A DNA stretch of 64,000 nt. Source: Marinobacter sp. C7. Its GTDB lineage: Bacteria; Pseudomonadota; Gammaproteobacteria; Pseudomonadales; Oleiphilaceae. Numbering within the stretch: position 1 is the first letter of the stretch; every line of letters starts with the position of its first letter. The notes beneath the pieces were generated by a model. The model was given only the letters and a program-made list of their open reading frames with translations, searched no databases and was not told where the DNA came from. The position numbers and the translations under genes are program-made. Shown here piece by piece: positions 26,116-33,674 of the stretch. The stretch covers positions 1-64,000 of the forward strand of contig NZ_JAKQZH010000006.1 of assembly GCF_022343555.1 (NCBI RefSeq). Reading direction: 5' to 3'.

Positions 26116-27891
26116 ATGGAACTCTTCAAGAAGTACGCCCGGGACGCCTTGTCTCACGCCACCGCCACCGCAAAACTGTCCCGTGAACTGCTTCAAAAGG
26201 GGATGAGCTTCGACGCGCTCACAGACAAAGACAATTTTTTCCTCGCCGACGTGAGCACCGCACTGGGCTCAGCCGCCAAAGAGGCGGCGGTGAATCCCGG
26301 CAAAGTCTTCGAGGATAATGCGCAGCTCTTATCCAAATACTGGGCACTCAGCCGGGAACTCACCCAGAGCGCGCTGGGCAGGCAGCCAGATCCGGTGATC
26401 GCACCGGCAGCTTCCGACCACCGCTTCGATGACGAGGCCTGGAACCGCAACCCGTTTTACTACGCCGTTGGCCAGCTCTACCTGATTCACTCGGAATACC
26501 TCAACAAGTTCACCAACGACCTGGAGGGCTTGAGTGATGCAAACCGCAGGCAACTGGATTTCCTGACGCGACAACTGATCAATGCAGTCGCGCCTACCAA
26601 CTTTTTCCTCACGAATCCCGAGGCAGTGCGCAAATGCCGTGAAACCAAAGGCATGAGCATCATCCGAGGCCTGGAAAATTTCTATCGGGACATCGCCCGC
26701 AGCCGGAAACTGTTGAATGTTTCGATGACCGATGAAAAATCGTTCGGCGTGGGCGAAAACATTGCCACAACACCCGGCAAGGTGGTTTTCCAGAATTCGA
26801 TGATGCAGCTGATCCAATACCAGCCAACGACGGAAAAAGCACACCGTACGCCGCTCCTGATTGTTCCGCCCTTCATCAACAAGTACTACATTCTCGATCT
26901 GACCCGAAAAAAATCCATGGTCCGTTGGCTCGTCGACCAGGGACACACAGTCTTCATGATCTCGTGGGTCAATCCTGACAAATCCTACGCGGACACGACC
27001 TTCGACGACTACGTCACCGACGGCGTGATTGCCGCCATGGATGCCGTGGAGCGGGCGACGGGCGAACACGAAGTCAACACCATCGGTTACTGCGTCGGCG
27101 GAACACTGCTTGCGACTGCCCTCGCCCACCTGAAAAAGTCAGGCGATGAAAGAGCTCGCTCGGCAACCTTTTTCACGACACTGCTGGATTTCGAGGATCC
27201 GGGAGAAATCGGCGTATACCTGAATGATCGGATAGTGCAGGCCCTGGAAAGCTACGTGAACAAGGTGGGCTATTATGATGGCCGCTTCATCGCACTGAGC
27301 TTCTCTTCACTTCGCGAAAACAATCTTATCTGGTCCTATTTCGTGAACAATTACCTCAAGGGCGAACACCCGGTACCCTTCGACCTGTTGTACTGGAACT
27401 CTGATTCCACCAACTTGCCTGCGGCCATGTACACCTTCTATATCCGCGAGATGTACATGAAAAACCTGCTGAGGGAGCCCAACGGCCTGACGATTGCAGG
27501 CACCCCGATTGACCTGACAAGTCTCGACACACCCGCGATGTTTGTCTCAGGCCAACAAGATCATATCGCGCCCTGGAAATCGACTTATGCCGGATACCGG
27601 CTTTTCTCGGGAGAGAAGCACTTCGTGCTCAGCCAATCGGGCCATATTGCGGGTATCATCAACCCGCCGGAGCCCGAAAAGTACGGCTATTACGTCAACC
27701 CCGGAGAAGCGGCTGATCCTGAGGAATGGTTTGAGAAGGCAAGTCATCAGCGCGGCTCCTGGTGGCCGCACTGGCAACACTGGGTCAGCCGTTTTCAGGG
27801 AGAAGAGGTACCTGCGAGAGTACCTGGAGATGCCGCACTGGAGGTTCTCGAGGACGCTCCTGGCAGTTATGTCCAGAAGCACCTTTACTGA
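26116..27891 (+). CDS. phaC: Class I poly(3-hydroxyalkanoate) synthase
   Basis: Polymerises (R)-3-hydroxyacyl-CoA to PHA on granules. The alpha/beta-hydrolase domain carries the lipase-like box GYCVGG with nucleophile Cys326, Asp482 (GQQDHIAPW) and His510 (SGHIAGI). The PHA-synthase N-terminal domain, including NPFYYAVGQLYLIHSEYL and WVNPDKSYADTTFDDYV, is complete. 591 aa is normal for class I. No phaA, phaB, phaP or phaZ is adjacent; the next gene is a small DUF2892 protein. Confidence 0.95.
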   Translation: MELFKKYARDALSHATATAKLSRELLQKGMSFDALTDKDNFFLADVSTALGSAAKEAAVNPGKVFEDNAQLLSKYWALSRELTQSALGRQPDPVIAPAASDHRFDDEAWNRNPFYYAVGQLYLIHSEYLNKFTNDLEGLSDANRRQLDFLTRQLINAVAPTNFFLTNPEAVRKCRETKGMSIIRGLENFYRDIARSRKLLNVSMTDEKSFGVGENIATTPGKVVFQNSMMQLIQYQPTTEKAHRTPLLIVPPFINKYYILDLTRKKSMVRWLVDQGHTVFMISWVNPDKSYADTTFDDYVTDGVIAAMDAVERATGEHEVNTIGYCVGGTLLATALAHLKKSGDERARSATFFTTLLDFEDPGEIGVYLNDRIVQALESYVNKVGYYDGRFIALSFSSLRENNLIWSYFVNNYLKGEHPVPFDLLYWNSDSTNLPAAMYTFYIREMYMKNLLREPNGLTIAGTPIDLTSLDTPAMFVSGQQDHIAPWKSTYAGYRLFSGEKHFVLSQSGHIAGIINPPEPEKYGYYVNPGEAADPEEWFEKASHQRGSWWPHWQHWVSRFQGEEVPARVPGDAALEVLEDAPGSYVQKHLY

Positions 27892-27955
27892 ACCAGGCAT
27901 GGAGAGAGTTTGGCCTGCGGTAACATTATCGGTTCGTATCAGCAATGGAGACTGA

Positions 27956-28147
27956 ATGATGACTGTAAATATGGGTTCCGCTGACCGCATCATCCGCGCG
28001 GTTGTGGGCGTGGTTCTGATTGCACTGGTGTTTGTCGGTCCCCAGACGCCCTGGGGATGGATTGGCATTGTGCCTCTGGCGACCGCTCTGATGGGCAATT
28101 GCCCGGCGTATAGCGTACTGGGCATCAAGACCTGCAAGAAAAAGTAA
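27956..28147 (+). CDS. Small membrane protein, DUF2892 (YgaP-like)
   Basis: 63 aa with two hydrophobic helices (ADRIIRAVVGVVLIALVFVG and WGWIGIVPLATALMG) and the DUF2892 ending GNCPAYSVLGIKTCKKK. In other bacteria this domain is often fused to rhodanese domains; here it stands alone. TGGAG lies just upstream of the ATG (a second ATG follows immediately). Its stop is close to the hairpin at 28155. Confidence 0.88.
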   Translation: MMTVNMGSADRIIRAVVGVVLIALVFVGPQTPWGWIGIVPLATALMGNCPAYSVLGIKTCKKK

Positions 28148-28154
28148 CCCGCAC

Positions 28155-28190
28155 AAAAAAGCCGGGACGATCCTGAGGACCGTCCCGGCT
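28155..28190 (-). terminator. Terminator of the thrS...merR operon (minus strand)
   Basis: Ten-bp stem AGCCGGGACG / CGTCCCGGCT (28160-28190). On the minus strand it is followed by a run of six T, so it ends the merR transcript 19 nt after the merR stop. On the plus strand only a weak T-rich tail follows, giving partial termination of the DUF2892 gene. Confidence 0.9.
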
Positions 28191-28208
28191 TGCTGTTCTG
28201 GTGCCGAT

Positions 28209-28574
28209 CTACTTGACGGGTGTATTGAGAACCTCAAGCACCTCTTCAAGCTCAACAATCATCTGGCGGATGAGTTGCTTGTACTGGGAGGTATCTTCCT
28301 TGATCTCGTGACTGCTCAGCTTCTGCTTGGCGCCGCCGATGGTGTAACCCTGATCGTAGAGCAGACTGCGGATCTGGCGAATGGTAATCACGTCAGCCCG
28401 CTGGTAGTAGCGGCGGTTGCCCCGGCGCTTGACCGGCGACAACTGTGGAAACTCCTGTTCCCAGTATCGCAAGACGTGGGCTTTCACATCACAAAGATCC
28501 GCCACCTCACCAATGGTGAAGTAACGTTTCCCGGGGATCGCCGGGAGTTCGTTGTTATGACTGGGTTCCAGCAT
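28209..28574 (-). CDS. MerR-family transcriptional regulator
   Basis: 121 aa. An N-terminal MerR winged helix-turn-helix (YFTIGEVADLCDVKAHVLRYWEQEFPQL, then RRYYQRADV) is followed by a short coiled coil. No metal-binding Cys set is visible. It overlaps the end of ihfA by 20 nt and is the last gene of the operon, a position conserved in Pseudomonas and relatives; its targets are unknown. Confidence 0.93.
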   Translation of the reverse strand: MLEPSHNNELPAIPGKRYFTIGEVADLCDVKAHVLRYWEQEFPQLSPVKRRGNRRYYQRADVITIRQIRSLLYDQGYTIGGAKQKLSSHEIKEDTSQYKQLIRQMIVELEEVLEVLNTPVK

Positions 28575-28857
28575 ACGCTTCCACTTTCTGTTTTAGTTTT
28601 TGTCCTGGTCGAAACGTAACAACACGCCGTGCACTGATCGGGATCTCTTCACCAGTTTTCGGATTCCGTCCCGGCCGCTGTTTCTTGTCCCGCAGGTCAA
28701 AGTTGCCGAATCCGGACAACTTGACCTGTTCGTTGTGGCTGAGTGCGCCTCTGATCTCATCGAAGAAAGCTTCCACCATTTCCTTGGCTTCCCGCTTGTT
28801 CAGGCCCAATTCCTCATACAAGCGCTCAGCCATTTCCGCTTTCGTCAAAGCCGCCAT
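28555..28857 (-). CDS. ihfA: Integration host factor subunit alpha
   Basis: HU/IHF fold, 100 aa, starting MAALTKAEMAERLYEELGL, with the DNA-bending beta arm GRNPKTGEEIPISARRVV carrying the minor-groove Pro. It pairs with IhfB (not in the window) to bend DNA at specific sites. The start is 3 nt after the pheT stop. Confidence 0.97.
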   Translation of the reverse strand: MAALTKAEMAERLYEELGLNKREAKEMVEAFFDEIRGALSHNEQVKLSGFGNFDLRDKKQRPGRNPKTGEEIPISARRVVTFRPGQKLKQKVEAYAGTQS

Positions 28858-28860
28858 CTG

Positions 28861-31233
28861 TCAACTCCTCAGTGTTGCCCCCAGCTCTTCTTTCAAGGCA
28901 TCGATAACGCCATTGAAGAGCGAATGCACTTCGTCTTCGTTCATGGTGCGTTCCGGGTGCTGCCAGAACAGGCTCAGCGCCAGACTCCGGTTACCCTCTC
29001 CGAGGCTCTCGCCCTCGTATACATCGAACGCACGCAACGCTGTCAGACGCTCACCGGCATGCTTCCTGGCTACACGCTCCACATCGGCGAACGCTACATC
29101 GCTCCCGATAATGATAGCCAAATCTCTGCGAACTTCCGGGAATTTCGAAATTTCTTTGAAATTAGGCACATATCCGGTGACGATCGAATTCAAGAATAGC
29201 TCAAACATAAGGATCGTGCCATTAAGTTCCAGATTTTTCTGAACTTGTGGGTGCAACGTGCCCAACCAGCCTACATGTTCGCCATCCCGCATCAGTTCAG
29301 CTGTCTGGCCAGGATGCAGCGCCGGGTGCTGGCTGGCGATGAACTGGACGTCTATGCCCAGCAGTCGGAACAGGCCTTCCAGCTCCCCTTTTACATCAAA
29401 AAAATCGGCAGTTCTGCGACCGTTTACCCAGTTTTCCGGATACTGGCTACCCACCACGACACCGGCCAGCATGGGCTCCTGATCGATACGTTGATCATGC
29501 TGCTCAAAGCGCAGCCCCGTCTCGAACAGCCGGATGCGCGGCTGCTGACGGTTCTGGTTATAGGCAACGGTCTTGAGAAGGCCACTCCAGAGCGTGGTGC
29601 GCATCACCGACAGGTCGGAAGAAATCGGATTCGCAAGGGCAATGCCCTCGCGTTCCGGGTCGATGAGCTTCTGTACCTTGGGATCAACGAAGCTGTAGGT
29701 AACCGCTTCCTGGTAGCCCTGGGCCACGAAGTAATTGCGGATGGCGGAGACCGGTCGCTTGGCCTCTTGCCGGGCAACGAGGCCGAGAGATCCTGTCGGC
29801 TCGGTCACCGGCAGGTTGTTGTACCCATAGATCCGGCCCACTTCCTCGATCAGGTCTTCCTCGATGGTGATGTCCGGGCGGAAGCTGGGCACACTGACAC
29901 GCCAGCCGTCCTTGAGGAGCTTGTCGATATGCAGCCCGAGCCGGGTCAGGATCTCTTCTACTGTGGTGCGATCTATCGCCATCCCAAGTACGTCGGCCAG
30001 CCGCTTCTCCCGGAGATCAATGGACCGGTCAGCGGGCAGATGCTCATCGCTTGCCACTTCCACGATCTCTCCGGGCTCGCCGCCAACGATGTCCATCAGC
30101 AGGGTGGTGGCGCGTTCCATGGCGTCACGGGCCAGCTTGTAGTCGACGCCACGCTCGAAACGGTGGGAGGCATCGGTATGCAGCCCGAAATGCCGTGCCT
30201 TGCCCGCCAGGGTGATCGGATCGAAGTACGCGGACTCCAGCACCAGATCCCGGGTTTTTTCACTCACACCGGAATGCTCACCGCCCATGACGCCGGCAAT
30301 GGCGATCGGCTTTTCATGGTCGGCGATCACCAGGGTCTCTTCGGTCAGCTCCACTTCCTGGCCGTCGAGCAAAACCAGTTTTTCCGCGGGCTTCGCCATA
30401 CGGACAATGATGCCGCCGCTGATCTCATCGCGATCAAAGGCATGCATTGGCTGACCGAGTTCGAGCATCACGTAGTTGGTGACATCAACCGCCGCATCGA
30501 TGGAGCGAATCCCGGACCGACGCAGCTTTTCCTGCATCCAAAGCGGCGTTTCCGCCTTCAGGTTCACATTGCGCAGAACACGACCGAGGTAGCGCGGACA
30601 ACCTGCCGGCGCTTCGACACGGATCTCGGGCACCTCGGAATGCACCGCTTCTACCGGTTCGATGGCGGGCTCACTCACCACCAGGCTGTTGAGCACACCC
30701 ACTTCCCGGGCGATGCCCTTGATGGAAAGACAGTCGCTGCGGTTCGGTGTCAGGTCCACATCGATGGTGATGTCGTTCAGCTTGAGATAGTCGGCGATTT
30801 CCTGACCAACCGGCGCGCCTTCAGGCAGCTCCATCAGGCCCTCGTGGTTATCCGACAACGCCAGTTCAGACTCGGAGCACAGCATGCCCTCGGAGGGCTG
30901 GCCCCGGAGCTTGGCCTTCTTGATCTTGAAATTACCCGGCAGCACCGCACCCACCACGGCGAAGGGAACTTTCAGGCCAGGGCGTACGTTGGGTGCACCG
31001 CAGACCACCTGGACGGTCTGTTCACCGTCGCTCACCTGGCAGACACGCAGTTTGTCTGCATCCGGGTGCGGTTCCACGGATTGGACTTCACCAACCACAA
31101 CGCCACTGAATTCACCGGCGACGGGCTCGAAGCCGTCCACTTCCAGCCCGGCCATGGTGATCTGGTCCATCAATTCCTGGGAGCCAATGTTCGGATTAAC
31201 CCACTCGCGCAGCCACTGTTCACTGAATTTCAT
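28861..31233 (-). CDS. pheT: Phenylalanyl-tRNA synthetase beta subunit
   Basis: 790 aa, the large chain of the alpha2-beta2 synthetase. The N-terminal tRNA-binding EMAP/OB domain (about 39-148, with HPDADKLRVCQV), B3/B4 editing domain, B5 domain, core domain and C-terminal FDX-ACB domain (KFPEVRRDLAI onward) are all present. It follows pheS by 74 nt. Confidence 0.98.
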   Translation of the reverse strand: MKFSEQWLREWVNPNIGSQELMDQITMAGLEVDGFEPVAGEFSGVVVGEVQSVEPHPDADKLRVCQVSDGEQTVQVVCGAPNVRPGLKVPFAVVGAVLPGNFKIKKAKLRGQPSEGMLCSESELALSDNHEGLMELPEGAPVGQEIADYLKLNDITIDVDLTPNRSDCLSIKGIAREVGVLNSLVVSEPAIEPVEAVHSEVPEIRVEAPAGCPRYLGRVLRNVNLKAETPLWMQEKLRRSGIRSIDAAVDVTNYVMLELGQPMHAFDRDEISGGIIVRMAKPAEKLVLLDGQEVELTEETLVIADHEKPIAIAGVMGGEHSGVSEKTRDLVLESAYFDPITLAGKARHFGLHTDASHRFERGVDYKLARDAMERATTLLMDIVGGEPGEIVEVASDEHLPADRSIDLREKRLADVLGMAIDRTTVEEILTRLGLHIDKLLKDGWRVSVPSFRPDITIEEDLIEEVGRIYGYNNLPVTEPTGSLGLVARQEAKRPVSAIRNYFVAQGYQEAVTYSFVDPKVQKLIDPEREGIALANPISSDLSVMRTTLWSGLLKTVAYNQNRQQPRIRLFETGLRFEQHDQRIDQEPMLAGVVVGSQYPENWVNGRRTADFFDVKGELEGLFRLLGIDVQFIASQHPALHPGQTAELMRDGEHVGWLGTLHPQVQKNLELNGTILMFELFLNSIVTGYVPNFKEISKFPEVRRDLAIIIGSDVAFADVERVARKHAGERLTALRAFDVYEGESLGEGNRSLALSLFWQHPERTMNEDEVHSLFNGVIDALKEELGATLRS

Positions 31234-31307
31234 GGTTCTCGCCTTGTCCTGATGCGGTTTTGCCTGTTGGTTTGATTGCCGTTTATGCCTGCATATCGGC
31301 CGGGTTA

Positions 31308-32306
31308 TTACCGGAACTGGCGCAGGAAGCGCAGGTCATTCTCGAAGAACATGCGCAGGTCGTTCACGCCGTAGCGCAGCATGGCCAGGCGCTCCACGCC
31401 CAGACCAAAGGCAAAGCCACGGTACTCCTCGGCATCAATACCGCAATATTCGAATACTTTCGGGTGCACCATGCCGCAGCCCATCACTTCCAGCCACTTG
31501 ATGCTACCGTCGGCCTCACGGCCCCACTCGATGTCCACTTCTGCGGACGGCTCGGTAAACGGGAAGTAAGACGGGCGGAAACGCACTTCGAGGTCCCGCT
31601 CGAAGAACACCCGCAGGAACTCTTCCACGGTGCTCTTGAGGTCGGCAAAGCTTACGTTCTTTTCCACCAGAAGCCCTTCGACCTGGTGGAACATCGGGGT
31701 ATGGGTCATGTCCGAGTCGCAGCGATAGACCCGCCCCGGACAGATCATGCGGAACGGAGGCTTACCCGCTTCCATGGTGCGGATCTGAACCGGCGAGGTG
31801 TGGGTCCGCAGCAGCGTTCCGGGATTGAAATAGAAGGTGTCGTGCATGGCACGGGCCGGATGGTGGCCGGGAATGTTGAGGGCCTCGAAGTTGTGGTAAT
31901 CGTCTTCGATCTCCGGCCCCTGCTCCACGCTGTAGCCGGCGCGGGAGAAAATTTCCTCGATCCGCTGCAGAGTGCGGGTCACCGGGTGCAGGCCACCCAG
32001 ATCCTGGCCGCGGCCCGGCAGGGTTACGTCAATGGATTCACTGGCGAGCTTCGCTTCAATGGCGGCCTTTTCCAGATCCGTGCGACGGGCATTGATCGCC
32101 TGCTCCACCTGCCCCTTGGCTTCGTTGATCTTCTGGCCGGCGGCAGGACGCTCCTCGGGAGACAGCTTGCCCAGCGTCTTGGCTTGCTGGGTAATCACAC
32201 CCTTCTTGCCGAGGTATTCCACACGAATTTGATCAAGTGCCTGCAGGCTGTCCGCACTCTCAACGGCGCTCAGCCCGTCCTGAACCAGTTGCTCCAGGTT
32301 TTCCAT
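31308..32306 (-). CDS. pheS: Phenylalanyl-tRNA synthetase alpha subunit
   Basis: 332-aa class II synthetase catalytic chain. An N-terminal coiled-coil tRNA-binding region is followed by motif 2 (FRMICPGRVYRCDSDMTHTPMFHQVEG) and motif 3 (GLGVERLAMLRYGV). GGAG lies upstream of the ATG. A terminator hairpin in the rplT-pheS gap implies partial attenuation or a separate pheST promoter. I find no Phe-rich leader peptide there. Confidence 0.98.
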   Translation of the reverse strand: MENLEQLVQDGLSAVESADSLQALDQIRVEYLGKKGVITQQAKTLGKLSPEERPAAGQKINEAKGQVEQAINARRTDLEKAAIEAKLASESIDVTLPGRGQDLGGLHPVTRTLQRIEEIFSRAGYSVEQGPEIEDDYHNFEALNIPGHHPARAMHDTFYFNPGTLLRTHTSPVQIRTMEAGKPPFRMICPGRVYRCDSDMTHTPMFHQVEGLLVEKNVSFADLKSTVEEFLRVFFERDLEVRFRPSYFPFTEPSAEVDIEWGREADGSIKWLEVMGCGMVHPKVFEYCGIDAEEYRGFAFGLGVERLAMLRYGVNDLRMFFENDLRFLRQFR

Positions 32307-32340
32307 TGACCCTGCTCCAAACCAGAAATGGGGTAGGTTA

Positions 32341-32378
32341 AAACAAAAATAGGGGAAGAGCGTGCCCTTCCCCTATTC
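32341..32378 (-). terminator. Intrinsic terminator between rplT and pheS
   Basis: Stem ATAGGGGAAG / CTTCCCCTAT (32349-32376), 8-nt loop; on the minus strand it is followed by TTTTGTTTT. It should reduce read-through from rplT into pheST. A short ATG...TAG frame just before it (seven codons) has no Phe codon. Confidence 0.88.
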
Positions 32379-32444
32379 AGAAGGCGCCTTCATGATGCCA
32401 TGAGACGCCGGATCGATCAGCAATCGATGAGAGATCTTAAGCGA

Positions 32445-32798
32445 TCACAGGGACGCTTTGGCTTTCTCAACAACAGCGGCAAACGCCTGCTGCTCGTTCA
32501 TGGCCAGGTCGGCCAGAACCTTACGATCGATTTCAACATTCGCCTTCTTCAGACCAGCGATCAGACGGCTGTAGGACAGACCGTTTGCGCGGGCACCGGC
32601 GTTGATACGGGAGATCCACAGAGCGCGGAATGCACGCTTGCGGTTGCGACGGTCACGGTAGGCATACTGCTGGGCCTTGATAACCGCCTGCTTGGCAACC
32701 CGGAAAACACGGCTACGGGCACCGTAGTAACCCTTGGCCTGCTTCATGATCTTCTTGTGACGACGACGTGCTACCACGCCACGCTTTACACGAGCCAT
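32445..32798 (-). CDS. rplT: 50S ribosomal protein L20
   Basis: 117 aa, basic, with MARVKRGVVARRRHKKI at the N-terminus and SRLIAGLKKANVEIDRKVLADLA near the C-terminus. In relatives L20 also represses translation of its own operon by binding the infC-rpmI region. Confidence 0.98.
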   Translation of the reverse strand: MARVKRGVVARRRHKKIMKQAKGYYGARSRVFRVAKQAVIKAQQYAYRDRRNRKRAFRALWISRINAGARANGLSYSRLIAGLKKANVEIDRKVLADLAMNEQQAFAAVVEKAKASL

Positions 32799-32848
32799 AC
32801 TTTAATCCTTCTACCTGTACTTTCTAAGGAATGATTCGCGCGGCTGAA

Positions 32849-33040
32849 TCAGCACGCGGTCATGCGCTTGATAGATGCTACATCCGACTTGGCGATGAGC
32901 TTGGTGCCGCGCAGCTGACGCTTACGCTTGGGGCTCTTCTTGGTCAGGATGTGGCTGGTGAAGGACTGCTTGTGCTTGAAGCCGTTGGCGGTCTTCTTGA
33001 ACCGCTTGGTAGCTCCGCTTTTGGTTTTCATCTTCGGCAT
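32849..33040 (-). CDS. rpmI: 50S ribosomal protein L35
   Basis: 63 aa, MPKMKTKSGATKRFKKT...; complete and strongly basic. It lies 50 nt before rplT and 92 nt after infC. Confidence 0.98.
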   Translation of the reverse strand: MPKMKTKSGATKRFKKTANGFKHKQSFTSHILTKKSPKRKRQLRGTKLIAKSDVASIKRMTAC

Positions 33041-33095
33041 TTTTTAAAACTCCGCATTCTATTTTGATAAACAAATGTGTCCCTGAACGACAAAT

Positions 33096-33113
33096 CCCCC
33101 GCCGATGCGGGGG
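33096..33113 (-). promoter_or_regulatory. Hairpin in the infC-rpmI leader
   Basis: Stem CCCCCGC / GCGGGGG with a 4-nt loop, 19 nt after the infC stop. The position matches where L20-mediated autoregulation acts in other gammaproteobacteria. A partial terminator is also possible, since ATTTGT follows on the minus strand. Confidence 0.6.
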
Positions 33114-33132
33114 ACCCGTCATTGGATCAGGT

Positions 33133-33672
33133 TCACTTCTTCTTGCGGGGCGCCACGACCATGGTCATCTGGCGGCCTTCCATTTTCGGCCGCTGTTCTA
33201 CCTGGCCCAGCTCTTCAATATCAGCTTCGATGCGGTTCATGAGTTTCATACCAATTTCCTGGTGTGCCATCTCACGGCCACGGAAGCGGATAGTGATTTT
33301 GCCGCGGTCCCCGTTTTCAAGGAAACGTACCAGGTTGCGTAGTTTGACCTGATAATCCCCTTCTTCAGTTCCGGGACGGAACTTGACTTCTTTAACCTGC
33401 GTCTGCTTCTGCTTTTTCTTCGCAGCCGCCTTGGCCTTCTTCTCTTCGAAGATCTTCTTGCCGTAGTCCATTATCTTACAGACGATCGGATCGGAATCCG
33501 TAACCTGAACCAGGTCAAGAGACGCTTCTTCTGCCTGCTTGAGTGCATCCTCAATGGGAACAATACCAACCTGATTGCCTTCGGCATCAATCAGACGGAC
33601 TTCAGTTGCGTCAATATTTTCATTGATAGGCGCTTTTGGAGTACGCCCACCCCGATTCGCTCGCTGTTTAAT
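33133..33672 (-). CDS. infC: Translation initiation factor IF-3, ATT start
   Basis: 179 aa. The N-terminal domain (PKAPINENIDATEVRLIDAEGNQ), linker (MDYGKKIFEEKKAKAAAKKK) and C-terminal domain (GDYQVKLRNLVRFLENGDR ... GREMAHQE) are all intact. No ATG, GTG or TTG exists before the N-terminal domain; the first ATG (33471) would delete about a third of the protein. Two consecutive ATT codons (33675-33673 and 33672-33670) begin the frame, with GGAG 5 or 8 nt upstream. The upstream ATT overlaps the thrS TGA. A rare AUU start that lets IF-3 repress its own translation is established in E. coli; I infer the same here. Confidence 0.95.
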   Translation of the reverse strand: MKQRANRGGRTPKAPINENIDATEVRLIDAEGNQVGIVPIEDALKQAEEASLDLVQVTDSDPIVCKIMDYGKKIFEEKKAKAAAKKKQKQTQVKEVKFRPGTEEGDYQVKLRNLVRFLENGDRGKITIRFRGREMAHQEIGMKLMNRIEADIEELGQVEQRPKMEGRQMTMVVAPRKKK

Positions 33673-33674
33673 AA

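Noticed and set aside
29245..31275. Long plus-strand open frame (about 676 codons) opposite pheT
   Set aside because: Antisense shadow of pheT, with low-complexity His/Gln-rich translation and no family motifs.
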